This document shows, one piece after another, positions 18,047 through 27,377 of a stretch of 64,000 nucleotides of DNA; positions within the stretch are counted from its first letter, which is position 1, and each line of letters opens with the position of its first letter. Both the position numbers and the translations under genes were made by a program. Source of the DNA: Phenylobacterium sp. RIFCSPHIGHO2_01_FULL_69_31 (GTDB lineage: Bacteria; Pseudomonadota; Alphaproteobacteria; Caulobacterales; Caulobacteraceae); contig NZ_MHXN01000034.1 in the NCBI RefSeq assembly GCF_001824475.1, positions 1 through 64,000 on the forward strand. The letters are read 5' to 3'. The notes beneath the pieces were generated by a model. It had not been told where the DNA came from and ran no database searches. It worked only from the letters and a program-made list of their open reading frames with translations.

Positions 18047-18963
18047 AGGCTGAGCTGCGCGCGGGGACGGCCGTCGGGGCCGATGGACAGCTCGCGCAGG
18101 CCGTCGATCTTCTCGCGCTTGGCGGCTTCGCGCGCCTGGCCCTCGAGGTTCTTCTCGGCGGCGGCCAGGTCCTGGGCGTCGGTGGTCCTGCGCCGGACGA
18201 CCAGGGTCCCTGGATTGTTCTTCGCCTCCATCAGCGCCCGCTTGCTCTCGGGGATGAAGGACACATAGGCCATGCGGACCCGGCCGGAATAGCGCTTGGC
18301 CTTGTCGATCGGCAGGTCGCCGGCCTCGGCGAAGGCCTTGCCCAGGAACATGGCCGGGTTCAGCGGGCGCCCGTCGCCGTCGCGGATCTCGAAGTGCAGG
18401 TGGGGGCCGGTGGACGTGCCCGTCGAGCCGATGCGGCCGAGCGGCATGCCCGCCTTCACGGCCAGGCCCGGCTTCACCCCAGCCGCGATGCCGCCCAGGT
18501 GGGCGTAGAAGGTGGTCAGGCTTTCGGCGTGGCGCACGGCGACGTAGCGGCCGTAGCCGCCCTTGGTCCCGGCCTCGACGACGACGCCGTCGGCCACGGC
18601 GACCGCAGGCACCCCGGCGTCGGCCGAGATGTCGACGCCCTCATGCAGGCGGCCGTTCCCCTCCCAGGGCAGCTGGCGCAGGCCGAAGGGCGAGACGACC
18701 GCGTGGCCGGGCACGGGCTCCTCGAAGGCGATCAGGACCTCTTCCGCCGGCCGCGCGGCGACGGCGGCGGGACGGGCGCTGGTGAGGGCGATGTTGGCGG
18801 TCGCGGCCCTGGGCGTCGGCGCCGGCAGCGAGGCATGGGCCACGGCGAAGGCGCTGAGGCCCGAGGCCGCCACGATGGCCGCCTCGGCGGCCAGGCGCGA
18901 GCGACGTTTCAGGATCGGCTTCCGTTCCGGCGCCACGTGTCTCGAACTCCCCACCAACCGCAT
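18043..18963 (-). CDS. M23 family (LytM-type) metallopeptidase
   Basis: 306-residue envelope peptidase. An N-terminal membrane segment (about 25-47, AAIVAASGLSAFAVAHASLP) exports or anchors it. The LytM domain (about 110-235) contains the zinc ligands HEGVDISAD and HLHFEI, with YGRYVAVRH and GTSTGPHLHF. It could cleave peptidoglycan cross-links, or be a regulator of amidases if a ligand were lost, but ligands look intact. C-terminal helix about 255-300 is charged. Confidence 0.9.
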   Translation of the reverse strand: MRLVGSSRHVAPERKPILKRRSRLAAEAAIVAASGLSAFAVAHASLPAPTPRAATANIALTSARPAAVAARPAEEVLIAFEEPVPGHAVVSPFGLRQLPWEGNGRLHEGVDISADAGVPAVAVADGVVVEAGTKGGYGRYVAVRHAESLTTFYAHLGGIAAGVKPGLAVKAGMPLGRIGSTGTSTGPHLHFEIRDGDGRPLNPAMFLGKAFAEAGDLPIDKAKRYSGRVRMAYVSFIPESKRALMEAKNNPGTLVVRRRTTDAQDLAAAEKNLEGQAREAAKREKIDGLRELSIGPDGRPRAQLSL

Positions 18964-19071
18964 GCGGCCAAGGCCGCGCCCCGAAAAGGGGCGGACAGCA
19001 GACTGCCGCGGGTTCTAGGCAAAATCCGGGCCGCGGGCAAACAACTCCCCCGCGGCGCGACCGCCCCGATT

Positions 19072-19105
19072 CTCCCGGCCGGCGCTGGACGAGGCCGGCC
19101 GGGAG
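19072..19105. terminator. Hairpin downstream of autotransporter gene
   Basis: Perfect 11-bp stem CTCCCGGCCGG/CCGGCCGGGAG with a 12-nt loop, about 95 nt downstream of the autotransporter stop. No T-run follows on either strand, so termination is only inferred. The rest of 18964-19200 shows nothing else. Confidence 0.35.
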
Positions 19106-19200
19106 GGGCTCTAGGGTCACGAAGCGCGTGGGCCGGTACGCGGTTCCCGTCCCAGGGACACTGATAGGGATCGGTCCATCCGGCCTGGGCTTCGTCTCCG

Positions 19201-22194
19201 CTAGAACTGGAACCGCACCGTGGCGCGGATGTCGTACTCCTCGTAGTCACCGTCCATGGTGGCGCCGCCGTTGACGGCGTAGAGCACCCGGGCCGCGCCG
19301 CCGCGGACGCCCGCGCGCACCACGGCGCCGCCCTTGAACACGTCCTCGGGATCCAGGGTGAAGTCCTCGCCGCCCTCGAAGTGGGCGGTGGTCTTGGCCG
19401 GGCCGCCCGCGAGCTTGGCGCGGTAGCCGGCCTTGATCTCGGGCGCGAAGAAGGTCTCGTCGCCGAACTTCCAGCCGATGGCGAGCAGCGCCTCGCCGGT
19501 CAGCATGTCGCCGGTCCGCTTGTCGACGATCAGGTTGAACCCGGCGCCGCCGTTCTTCTCCTTGTAGCCGTCCTCGGCCAGCCGCAGGTAGCTCGCCGAG
19601 ATCTCGGGCCGGGCATAGAAGCTGCCCACCTGCACCTCGTAGGAGGCGCCGGCGTAGGCGTCGATCATCCAGGCGTTCCACTTGGAGTCGGCCCGCAGGC
19701 TGAGGTTCACGCTTTCCAGCCGCCGGTCGCCGTCGAAGAAGGCGTAACCGACCCCGCCGCGAACGGCGGCCTGCAGCGGCCCGCCGTCGAGGCGCCAGTA
19801 GAGGCCGGCGCCGAAGAGGTTCATCGAGATTTCTTCGCCCGCCGCCGCGCCGCGGTCCTTCACGTCGGTGGTGACGAAGCTGACGTTGGCGCCGAGGGCC
19901 GCCGCCTCGCCCTGCAGGTCCATGCCGGCGGCGAAGCCGAAGCCCTGGCTCTTGAAGCCGGCGGCGTCGGCCTTGTCGCGGCGGATGTTGAAGGCGACTT
20001 CCTGGGCCCAGACGCCGGTCCCCGAGGACCGGTCGATGGCCATGGGGACGGCCACGGCGCCCGACACCGCCGCGGAGATGGCCGCCGCCGACATCAGCAC
20101 CCCGCCCGAGTGGTCGGGCAGCATCTGGTCGTAGAGGCCTTCAAAGCCCGCCTGGGTGGTCTGAGACAGGAACGCCTGTTCGATGGCCTCGTCCTTGTCG
20201 AGCGAGGCGAACACCGCGCCGAAGGCCTGGGAGCCCGAGCGGTTGAGGCCCAGTTCGGTGGCCGTCTTCGGCCGCAGGTCGACGTAGAGTGCGCCGGCCG
20301 TGGTGTCGGCGCGCAGGTTGGCGTTGTAGAGGAAGGGCGCGCCGGCCAGGGTCGCGCCCGCCTGGCCCACCGTAAGGGTCTGGGCTTGCACGATCTGGAA
20401 CGATTGCGCGCCGCGGGAGATCGCCGTCAGGGTCACGTTGACCTGCGCGCCCGTCTCGACGGTAGCGGCCCCGGTGACGTTCAGCCGGGTGTTGGTGAGC
20501 GTCGGGTCCACGTTGACCGCCAGCACGCCCTTGGCGCCCAGGTTCAGCGAGGTGAGCGTCACCGTCTCGGTGTTGGCCATCGAGAGCTTGCCGTTGCGCA
20601 CGTCCAGGCTCAGCCGGCCGTCGCTGTCCACGATGCGGCCCGTCGCCGTGGCGCCGCCGTCCAGGACCAGGGCGTCGGCGCCGGCGCCAAAGTTCATGGT
20701 CCCCGAGAGCGTGCCCGCCAGCAGCTCCAGCCGGTCGGCGCCGGAGCCGAAGAGGACGTCCCCGCCGATGGCCGGGGTGTCGGCGGTATTGACCAGCGCC
20801 TGGCGCACCACGGCGCCGGTCGTGTTGGCCGACAGGTCGATGGCGATGGTCTTGCCGGTCTGGGTGACGCCGGTGGCGGGGGTCACAAGGGCCCGGATGG
20901 CGCCCGAGTTCTCGATCAGCTTGACGCTGCCGGACAGGTCGACGATGGCGCGGGCGTCGTGCAGGCCGCCGTTCTGCTCGGCGCCGATGGTGCCGGCGTT
21001 GCGCAGCACCGGGACCACGGCGTTGGCGTTCAGCAGCACGGCCGTGGACTGCGCCAGGTAGGCGCGGCCGACGATGGAGGCGCCCGAGGCGTTGTTGATC
21101 CCGCCCTGGACGGTGACCACGCCGCCGCCTGCCTGGCCGATCCGCACGCCGACCGCGGCGACGCCGTCGTTGACGCCGTTGCCGGTGACCGCGCCCCGGT
21201 TGATCAGGCCATAGGCCAGGTCGCCAGTCCCGACCGCGCCGATCGTGGTCGCCGCGGTCCCGCCGATGTCGAGCGCGGGCGCCGCGCCGTACGAGATGAT
21301 CGACGCCGTGCCTTCGGACGCGTCGGGGATGCCGTCCTTGTCCTCGTCGGTGTCGGTGGTGCTGTTGTCGGTGGGGGGGCGGTCCAGCAGGATCCCCTTG
21401 CCCACGTTGCCGGTGATCCGGACCGCGCCGCCGCCCTGCTTCAGGTCGTCGGCGTCCAGCTTGGCGCGGGCGGTGTCGGCCAGGCGGTCCGTCGTGCGGT
21501 AGCCGGTGTTGGTGATGGCGCCCTGCAGCGCCACGGCGCCGTCCACGTCGCCCAGCAGCACGCCCACCGTGCCTTCGCCCTGGGACTGCACGGCGCCCAG
21601 GATCTTCACGTCACCCGACACGGAGTCGGCGCGGACGCCCACGCTGCGGTCGCCGGTGATCGCGACGCCGCCCGTGGCCGTCAGACTGCCCGTGAGCCGC
21701 CCCTCGATGGAGATGGCGCCGGAGTCGTTGCCCTCGACGGTGATGGTCCCGCTGTTGACGATGGAGCCGGCAGCCCCGGGCGAAAGTACGCGCAGGCCGA
21801 AGCGGCCGGACCCCTGCGCGAACAGGCCGTCGGCGTCCCCGTCGCTATCGGCGTCGGCCGCCGTATAGTCCTCGGCGAGGCTGATCGTGCCGCCGTTGGT
21901 GATGGAGGTCGCCACGCCGCCGTTGACCTGGATGCCGGTGGCGCCGTTCACGCCGGTGAAGGTGATCGCGCCGTTGTTGATGACGGCGTTGGAGCTGTCG
22001 ACCGTCACCGCCGGGCCGGCCACGGTGGGCGCGATGGAGCCCGCGGCCTCGATGGTCAGGTGATCCGGCTGGCCGCTGGCGATGGTCGAGGTCTTGACCG
22101 GCGCGGTCGTAGCCGTGGAGATTTTCGTCTCGGCGTGGGCGGAGGCGGCGTAGAGGAGCGGCAGCACGGCCGCGGACACGAGGAGACGCTTCAT
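19201..22194 (-). CDS. Autotransporter (type Va) outer-membrane protein
   Basis: About 997-residue surface protein. The signal peptide MKRLLVSAAVLPLLYAASAHA fixes the likely start at 22194; in-frame starts at 22218 and 22233 are possible. The passenger (to about residue 690) is made of repeated NSG-x-I and N-A-G turns typical of beta-helix passengers, plus two acidic calcium-type loops, DADSDGDADG and DTDEDKDGIPD. The C-terminal autotransporter barrel (about 720-997) ends in ATVRFQF with the terminal phenylalanine needed for BAM recognition. It diverges from the XRE/RTX pair across an AT-rich 132-bp region. Confidence 0.9.
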   Translation of the reverse strand: MKRLLVSAAVLPLLYAASAHAETKISTATTAPVKTSTIASGQPDHLTIEAAGSIAPTVAGPAVTVDSSNAVINNGAITFTGVNGATGIQVNGGVATSITNGGTISLAEDYTAADADSDGDADGLFAQGSGRFGLRVLSPGAAGSIVNSGTITVEGNDSGAISIEGRLTGSLTATGGVAITGDRSVGVRADSVSGDVKILGAVQSQGEGTVGVLLGDVDGAVALQGAITNTGYRTTDRLADTARAKLDADDLKQGGGAVRITGNVGKGILLDRPPTDNSTTDTDEDKDGIPDASEGTASIISYGAAPALDIGGTAATTIGAVGTGDLAYGLINRGAVTGNGVNDGVAAVGVRIGQAGGGVVTVQGGINNASGASIVGRAYLAQSTAVLLNANAVVPVLRNAGTIGAEQNGGLHDARAIVDLSGSVKLIENSGAIRALVTPATGVTQTGKTIAIDLSANTTGAVVRQALVNTADTPAIGGDVLFGSGADRLELLAGTLSGTMNFGAGADALVLDGGATATGRIVDSDGRLSLDVRNGKLSMANTETVTLTSLNLGAKGVLAVNVDPTLTNTRLNVTGAATVETGAQVNVTLTAISRGAQSFQIVQAQTLTVGQAGATLAGAPFLYNANLRADTTAGALYVDLRPKTATELGLNRSGSQAFGAVFASLDKDEAIEQAFLSQTTQAGFEGLYDQMLPDHSGGVLMSAAAISAAVSGAVAVPMAIDRSSGTGVWAQEVAFNIRRDKADAAGFKSQGFGFAAGMDLQGEAAALGANVSFVTTDVKDRGAAAGEEISMNLFGAGLYWRLDGGPLQAAVRGGVGYAFFDGDRRLESVNLSLRADSKWNAWMIDAYAGASYEVQVGSFYARPEISASYLRLAEDGYKEKNGGAGFNLIVDKRTGDMLTGEALLAIGWKFGDETFFAPEIKAGYRAKLAGGPAKTTAHFEGGEDFTLDPEDVFKGGAVVRAGVRGGAARVLYAVNGGATMDGDYEEYDIRATVRFQF

Positions 22195-22258
22195 TGCTTT
22201 CCCGAAACGATGCGACATGGTAGCCACGGACAAGCGGCTATACGTCGTGTAGTTATTT

Positions 22259-22269
22259 GTTGCGTAAAT
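22259..22269 (-). promoter_or_regulatory. Motif shared with TonB-receptor promoter
   Basis: The 11-mer ATTTACGCAAC (read on the minus strand) occurs here, 65 bp upstream of the autotransporter start, and again at 62306-62316 upstream of a TonB-dependent receptor. Both genes encode large outer-membrane proteins on the minus strand. An activator or sigma-factor element is inferred. Confidence 0.35.
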
Positions 22270-22325
22270 ACTGTATTATGCGGCTTGTCACCGCCCTGCA
22301 AGAGCGCAGTGCAAGCCCGGAGCCC

Positions 22326-22667
22326 ATGATGCCGAGACCCGCGACCGATCCCGCCAAGGCCGCCCAGATCAAGATCCTGCGCCAGCAGGCCGGCCGCTGG
22401 CTGAAGACGGCCCGCGAAGAGGCGCGCCTGACGCAGGCCGAACTGGCCGAGAAGGTGGGCTTGCGCTACTACACCTTCGTCTCGCAGGTGGAGAGCGGGT
22501 TGGGCCGCCTGCCGATCGAGACCCAGGGCGCCTGGGCCGAGGCGCTGGGCCTGGAGCCCGGTGAATTCGCCAAGACGCTGCTGCGCTACTACGAACCTGA
22601 ACTATATAGGTTGCTGTTCGGCGCCGAGAGCGCGTCCCAGGCCCTCAAGGGCCAGGCGACGGGATAG
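22326..22667 (+). CDS. XRE-type helix-turn-helix regulator
   Basis: 113-residue DNA-binding protein. A Cro/CI-type helix-turn-helix is at residues about 30-75: TAREEARLTQAELAEKVGLRYYTFVSQVESG, where the second helix contacts DNA. The C-terminal 35 residues (ALGLEPGEFAKTLLRYYEPE) are a dimer-like helix. GGAG lies 3-6 bases before two adjacent ATGs (22326, 22329), chosen over earlier starts at 22257 or 22278. It precedes the RTX gene by 14 bp and diverges from the autotransporter, so it probably controls one or both. Confidence 0.8.
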   Translation: MMPRPATDPAKAAQIKILRQQAGRWLKTAREEARLTQAELAEKVGLRYYTFVSQVESGLGRLPIETQGAWAEALGLEPGEFAKTLLRYYEPELYRLLFGAESASQALKGQATG

Positions 22668-22681
22668 CGCGCCTCCAGGAG

Positions 22682-24055
22682 ATGTCTCGCGAAGAGATGG
22701 GCCAGGTCGTCCCCTTCATCGCCCGTGTCCGCGACAGCGGCGACTGGACCACGGCCGAGCGCGCTCGGCTGCAGGAGCTGGCCGACCGGCTGGCGGCCAG
22801 CGGCGTCGACGTGGAGGTCATCTACGGCGCGACGGACGAGGGCGACCCCTGGTGCGTGGTCACCGACGGCGCCGGCGACGTCCTGATCCACGTGGCGCGG
22901 ATCGGCGGCAAGTTCGTGGTCCACTCGGCGGTGGACGACGCCATCAACGAGAACGCCGACCTGCACACCGCCCTGCGCGACCATCTGGCCGCGACCGAGG
23001 ACGCCCTGGCGGACCAGTCGGCGACGATCCTGCCGTTCGGCCTGACCGCGCGTCAGGGCCAGACCTTCCTGGCGCTGGTGGTTGCCGCCGCCTTCTTCTA
23101 CGAGACCACCGCCGTCGGCGGGACGGCCGAGGCGGCCGAGCTGCCCGACCTGCCGCCGGACGAGCCCAGCACGCCCCAACCGGACGCCGACGCGCCGGTG
23201 CAGGAGCGCGACCTCGCCGCCCAGGGCGCGACCCTGCAGCAGCAGGCGCCCGGCGCGGCCACGGCTGCGGCCGCGGCGCTTCTGCCCGCCCAAACCTTCG
23301 CGGCCGCGAGCTCCGGCAGCGCGGACGACGGGGCCAATGCCGCCGAGCCCGTCGGCCTGGCGGACGAGGCGCCCGCCGCCAAGGTCGAGGCCATCCTGCC
23401 CGCCGCGGCGGCGGCCGAGCCGCCGGCCACGATCGTCGGCACCGACGGCGACGACCAACTGACCGGCACGGCCGCGGACGAGCGCATCGTCGGCGGCGCC
23501 GGGAACGACACCCTGAACGGCGGGGGCGGCCGCGACCTGCTGATCGGCGGCGCGGGCGACGACCGCATCGAGCTCTCCGAGGGCGCCACGGCCGTGGGCG
23601 GCGAGGGCGCCGACACCTTCGTGATCCAGGCGCCGGTCCAGCTCGGGAACGCCGCCACCCTCTTGGGCGTGATCCTCGATTTCAGCAGCTTCGACGGCGA
23701 CAAGCTGATCACCGCCGGCGGCCGCACCATCCAGCTTCCGGCCCGTCCGGCCCCGCCGGCCGAGGGGGGCGTGACCACCACGGCCGGCGACGGCGAGGGC
23801 GATCGCAGCGGTGGCGGCGGTGGCGGCTTCACCGGACAGGGCGGGGATCCGACCAGCCCGACGACGCCGGGCGACGGGACGTTCGGGCCTACCCTAGTCG
23901 GCCCGCCGCTGACCCGGGTCGAGATCGACTTCGACGGCGACGGCGTGATCGACGGCTATGTGCTGGTCGGCCGCAACGGCCACCTGCTGGGCGGCGACGA
24001 CAGCCCGATCGTGGTGCCGACGGCCGGCGCCCTCGGCGACAACCTGTTCGGCTGA
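22682..24055 (+). CDS. RTX calcium-binding repeat protein with N-terminal novel domain
   Basis: 457-residue protein. Residues about 1-115 form a conserved-looking globular domain (VEVIYGATDEGDPWCVVTD, VLIHVARIGGKFVVHSAVDD). A hydrophobic helix (about 121-142, TFLALVVAAAFFYETTAV) may anchor it in the membrane. An Ala/Pro-rich linker follows, then RTX nonapeptides (about 255-300, GGAGNDTLNGGGGRDLLIG) that fold with calcium, a glycine-rich spacer and an EF-hand-like FDGDGVIDGY near the C-terminus. An AGGAG directly abuts ATG 22682, so the ATG at 22697 could be used. No secretion genes are nearby. Function unknown. Confidence 0.7.
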   Translation: MSREEMGQVVPFIARVRDSGDWTTAERARLQELADRLAASGVDVEVIYGATDEGDPWCVVTDGAGDVLIHVARIGGKFVVHSAVDDAINENADLHTALRDHLAATEDALADQSATILPFGLTARQGQTFLALVVAAAFFYETTAVGGTAEAAELPDLPPDEPSTPQPDADAPVQERDLAAQGATLQQQAPGAATAAAAALLPAQTFAAASSGSADDGANAAEPVGLADEAPAAKVEAILPAAAAAEPPATIVGTDGDDQLTGTAADERIVGGAGNDTLNGGGGRDLLIGGAGDDRIELSEGATAVGGEGADTFVIQAPVQLGNAATLLGVILDFSSFDGDKLITAGGRTIQLPARPAPPAEGGVTTTAGDGEGDRSGGGGGGFTGQGGDPTSPTTPGDGTFGPTLVGPPLTRVEIDFDGDGVIDGYVLVGRNGHLLGGDDSPIVVPTAGALGDNLFG

Positions 24056-24074
24056 TCCGGCGCCGGAAGGGGCT

Positions 24075-24185
24075 TAGAGCCTTCCGCCTTCAATAGAATT
24101 TGAAGGGGATAAGAAGGCTCTATCTTCTTGGCTTGAGCACAATCTGATCGCCGAACCGGCGTCCACTTCGGCGGATTGCGCTCTA
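24075..24185. repeat. 111-bp double-hairpin palindromic element
   Basis: Bounded by TAGAGC (24075-24080) and GCTCTA (24180-24185). Left half: TAGAGCCTTC (24075-24084) pairs with GAAGGCTCTA (24113-24122), and within it CCTTCAA/TTGAAGG. Right half: GAGCACAATC pairs with GATTGCGCTC (one mismatch), enclosing CGCCGAA/TTCGGCG with an ACCGGCGTCCAC centre, which matches a palindromic repeat seen widely in alphaproteobacterial genomes. The right end supplies the stop codon of pntB. Confidence 0.75.
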
Positions 24186-25604
24186 GTGCAGCCCCTTCAC
24201 GATGCCCTCGACCATCTTCTTGGCGTCGGCGAACAGCATCATGGTGTTGTCCTTGAAGAACAGCTCGTTCTCCACGCCAGCATAGCCGGCGGCCATGCCG
24301 CGCTTCACGAACAGCACCGTGCGGGCCTTTTCCACGTCCAGGATCGGCATGCCGAAGATGGGCGACTGGGGGTCCGTCTTGGCGGCCGGGTTGGTGACGT
24401 CGTTGGCGCCGATCACGAAGGCGACGTCGGCGGTCGCGAACTCGGCGTTGATGTCCTCCAGCTCGAAGACCTCGTCGTAGGGCACGTTGGCCTCGGCCAG
24501 CAGCACGTTCATGTGCCCAGGCATCCGGCCCGCGACCGGGTGGATGGCGTACTTCACCTCGACGCCCTCTGCCTTGAGGACGTCGGCCATCTCGCGCAGC
24601 GCGTGCTGGGCCTGGGCCACGGCCATGCCATAGCCGGGGACGATGATGACCTTGGAGGCGTTCTTCATGATGAAGGCCGCATCGTCCGCCGAACCCTGCT
24701 TCACCGGCCGGGTCTCGACCTTGCCGCCGCCGGCAGCCGCCGCGTCTTCGGCGCCGAAGCCGCCCAGGATCACGGAGATGAAGCTGCGGTTCATCGCCTT
24801 GCACATGATGTAGCTGAGGATCGCGCCTGACGAGCCCACCAGGGCGCCGGTGATGATCAGGGTGACGTTCTCGAGCGTGAAGCCCAGGGCCGCCGCCGCC
24901 CAGCCGGAGTAGCTGTTCAGCATCGACACCACGACGGGCATGTCCGCGCCCCCGATGGGGATGATCAGGGTGACGCCGATGACGAGGCTGAGCGCCAGGA
25001 TCGCCCAGAAGGCCCAGAGGGCCGAGCCGCCGCTCATCACCAGCACGACCACCAGGGCCAGGATGCCGAGGCCGAGCAGGGCGTTGAGCAGGTGGCGGGC
25101 GGGCAGCAGGATCGGCGCGCCGCTCATGTTGCCGTTCAGCTTCAGGGCCGCGATCACCGAGCCGGTGAGGGTCACCGCGCCGATGGCCAGGCCGAGCGAG
25201 AGCTCGATCAGCGAGGTCAGGTGGACCCGCCCGTCGTCGCCCAGGATGCCGTAGGCGGCGGGCGTGTAGATCGCGGCCACGGCCACGAGGCAGGCGGCAG
25301 CGCCGACCAGGCTGTGGAAGGTGGCGACCAGCTGCGGCATCGAGGTCATGGCGACCTTGCGGGCGATCAGGGCGCCCACGACGCCGCCGATGGCCACGCC
25401 GCCGACGATCAGGCCGAGCGTCAGCGGGTCCAGCGCGCCCTGGCCCCAGAGGGTGGCGAGCGCCGTGGCGACCGCGATCCCCATGCCGATCATGCCGTTG
25501 CGGTTGCCCGCCTGGCTGGTGGTCGGCGAGCTCAGGCCCCGCAGCGCCAGGATAAACAGCACCCCGGAGACGAGGTAGAGGATGGCCGCGATATTGGCGT
25601 TCAT
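24183..25604 (-). CDS. pntB: NAD(P) transhydrogenase subunit beta
   Basis: 473-residue inner-membrane subunit of the proton-translocating transhydrogenase that reduces NADP+ with NADH. Residues 1-275 hold about nine transmembrane helices; the C-terminal NADP(H) domain (about 295-473) includes VPGYGMAVAQAQH and GANDVTNPAAKTDPQSPIFGMPILDV. The gene is last in a three-gene operon with both alpha parts just upstream. The stop codon overlaps the palindromic element. Supplies NADPH and helps balance redox. Confidence 0.96.
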   Translation of the reverse strand: MNANIAAILYLVSGVLFILALRGLSSPTTSQAGNRNGMIGMGIAVATALATLWGQGALDPLTLGLIVGGVAIGGVVGALIARKVAMTSMPQLVATFHSLVGAAACLVAVAAIYTPAAYGILGDDGRVHLTSLIELSLGLAIGAVTLTGSVIAALKLNGNMSGAPILLPARHLLNALLGLGILALVVVLVMSGGSALWAFWAILALSLVIGVTLIIPIGGADMPVVVSMLNSYSGWAAAALGFTLENVTLIITGALVGSSGAILSYIMCKAMNRSFISVILGGFGAEDAAAAGGGKVETRPVKQGSADDAAFIMKNASKVIIVPGYGMAVAQAQHALREMADVLKAEGVEVKYAIHPVAGRMPGHMNVLLAEANVPYDEVFELEDINAEFATADVAFVIGANDVTNPAAKTDPQSPIFGMPILDVEKARTVLFVKRGMAAGYAGVENELFFKDNTMMLFADAKKMVEGIVKGLH

Positions 25605-25627
25605 GGTGATGCCCCCGCCCGGATCCG

Positions 25628-25942
25628 CTACTTCGACTTCTTCTTGTACATGGCCAGCATCCTCTGGGTGACGAGGAAGCCGCCGAAGATGTTCACCGCC
25701 GCGAAGGCCGCGGCGACCGCGCCGGCGCCTTTCGAGACGAGGATGTTGCCGGTGAGCTCGCCGTCGGTCCCGCTGGCCGCGGCGGCCAGCAGGGCGCCCA
25801 CGATGATCACCGAGGAGATGGCGTTGGTGACGGCCATCAGCGGGGTATGCAGGGCCGGCGTCACGCTCCAGACCACGTAGTAGCCCACGAAGATCGCGAG
25901 CACGAAGATCGCCAGGCGGAAGACCGTGGGATCGACATCCAT
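25628..25942 (-). CDS. pntAB: NAD(P) transhydrogenase subunit alpha part 2
   Basis: 104-residue membrane protein with about three to four helices ([53 protein letters not shown]). It is the separately encoded membrane half of the alpha subunit, as usual in alphaproteobacteria. Sits 15 bp after pntAA and 23 bp before pntB in the same operon. Confidence 0.93.
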   Translation of the reverse strand: MDVDPTVFRLAIFVLAIFVGYYVVWSVTPALHTPLMAVTNAISSVIIVGALLAAAASGTDGELTGNILVSKGAGAVAAAFAAVNIFGGFLVTQRMLAMYKKKSK

Positions 25943-25957
25943 CGTTTCAGCTCCGGA

Positions 25958-27091
25958 TCAGGCTTGCAGGTTGGGGTGGACCACGGCGCCGCCGTGAGTG
26001 ACCAGGGCGGCCTTCAGGATCTCCTCCTCGAGGTCGGGCGCGAAGGCGCCTTCCTTGGTGAGGAAGAGGCCGGAGAAGGCCAGCAGGTTGCGGGCGTAGA
26101 GGGCCGAGGCGTCGGTGGCGATGCGGCCGGGCAGGTTCGGAATGCCCAGGATCTTCACGCCATTGGCCGTGAGCGCGACCTCACCCAGCTTGGCGCCCTC
26201 GACGTTGCCGCCCTGCTCGATGGCCAGGTCCACCAGCACCGAGCCCGGCTTCATCGCGGCCACCTGGGCCGCGCTGACCAGCTTGGGCGCCGGACGGCCG
26301 GGGATCAGGGCGGTGGTGATGACGATGTCCTGCTTGGCGATGTGCGAGGAGACCAGTTCGGCCTGCTTGGCCTGATATTCCTTGCTCATCTCCTTGGCGT
26401 AGCCGCCGGCGGTCTGGGCGTTCTTGAACTCCTCGTCCTCGACGGCGAGGAACTTGGCGCCCAGGCTTTCCACCTGCTCCTTGGTGGCCGGGCGCACGTC
26501 GGTGGCGGTGACCACGGCGCCGAGGCGGCGGGCGGTGGCGATGGCCTGGAGGCCCGCGACGCCGACGCCCATGACGAACACCTTGGCCGCGGCCACGGTG
26601 CCGGCGGCGGTCATCATCATCGGCATGGCCTTGCCGTAGGCCTCGGCCGCCTCGATCACGGCGCGGTAGCCGGCGAGGTTCGCCTGGGACGACAGCACGT
26701 CCATGACCTGGGCCCGGGTGATCCGGGGCACGAATTCCATGGCGAAGGCGGTGGCGCCCTGCTTGGCGAGGGCGTCGACCGTTGCGCGCTCCATGTAGGG
26801 GTTCAGCGTCGCCGCCACGACCGCGCCGGGCTTCAGCGCCTTGATCTCGTCGGGCTCGGGGCCGCGCACCTTGAACAGGATGTCGGCCTTGGCGATGGCG
26901 TCCTTCGCCGTCTTGGCGATGGTGGCGCCGGCAGCCTGGTAGTCGGCGTCGGGATAGGACGCGGAAACGCCCGCGCCGCTTTCCACGACCACGGAGAATC
27001 CGGCGCCGATGAGCTTCTTCACCGTCTCGGGGACAGTGGCCACGCGGGTCTCCCCAGCGCGGCGCTCCTTGGTGACGGCGATGACGGCCAT
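25958..27091 (-). CDS. pntAA: NAD(P) transhydrogenase subunit alpha part 1
   Basis: 377-residue cytoplasmic NAD(H)-binding subunit, alanine dehydrogenase-like. It starts MAVIAVTKERRAGETRVATV and has the Rossmann motif VMGVGVAGLQAIATARRLGA (about residue 168-187) and a ligand loop RPAPKLVS. The open frame reaches 27430 but sequence before 27091 is not protein-like. First gene of the pntAA-pntAB-pntB operon; a COX4-like gene lies upstream on the same strand. Confidence 0.95.
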   Translation of the reverse strand: MAVIAVTKERRAGETRVATVPETVKKLIGAGFSVVVESGAGVSASYPDADYQAAGATIAKTAKDAIAKADILFKVRGPEPDEIKALKPGAVVAATLNPYMERATVDALAKQGATAFAMEFVPRITRAQVMDVLSSQANLAGYRAVIEAAEAYGKAMPMMMTAAGTVAAAKVFVMGVGVAGLQAIATARRLGAVVTATDVRPATKEQVESLGAKFLAVEDEEFKNAQTAGGYAKEMSKEYQAKQAELVSSHIAKQDIVITTALIPGRPAPKLVSAAQVAAMKPGSVLVDLAIEQGGNVEGAKLGEVALTANGVKILGIPNLPGRIATDASALYARNLLAFSGLFLTKEGAFAPDLEEEILKAALVTHGGAVVHPNLQA

Positions 27092-27325
27092 GGTCCGCGA
27101 AATCCCCCGATCGGCGCGATTGCGGCGCGACCATAGGGGGCGTTCCGCCGGCTTGTCCAGCCGCCCCGCGGTTGGGTTCGAACGGTCGTTTGAAATTCCA
27201 TGCCGCATCGCGAGATCGCGGCGCAACATTCTTGCGGCGATTGCTCGGAGACCGGGAAGACGCGCACCGATCTGCCCGCCGAGCGACCGCCGTCCAACCC
27301 GCGGCGGCGCGTTCCAGACATGACA

Positions 27326-27349
27326 AAGCCTCCGCTCGCGCGGAGGCTT
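27326..27349. terminator. Hairpin downstream of COX4-like gene
   Basis: Ten-bp perfect stem AAGCCTCCGC/GCGGAGGCTT with a TCGC loop, about 28 nt downstream of the COX4-like stop (minus strand). The U-tract is limited to the two bases in the stem, so it is a terminator-like element between that gene and pntAA. Confidence 0.5.
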
Positions 27350-27377
27350 CTCGAAAATCGGCCGTCGGAACCGGGCG

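Noticed and set aside
19381..22329. 982-codon plus-strand open frame antisense to the autotransporter
   Set aside because: High GC keeps the opposite frame open; composition (runs of R, G, A, H) and lack of a ribosome-binding site or domain show a shadow. The minus-strand gene has a signal peptide and barrel.
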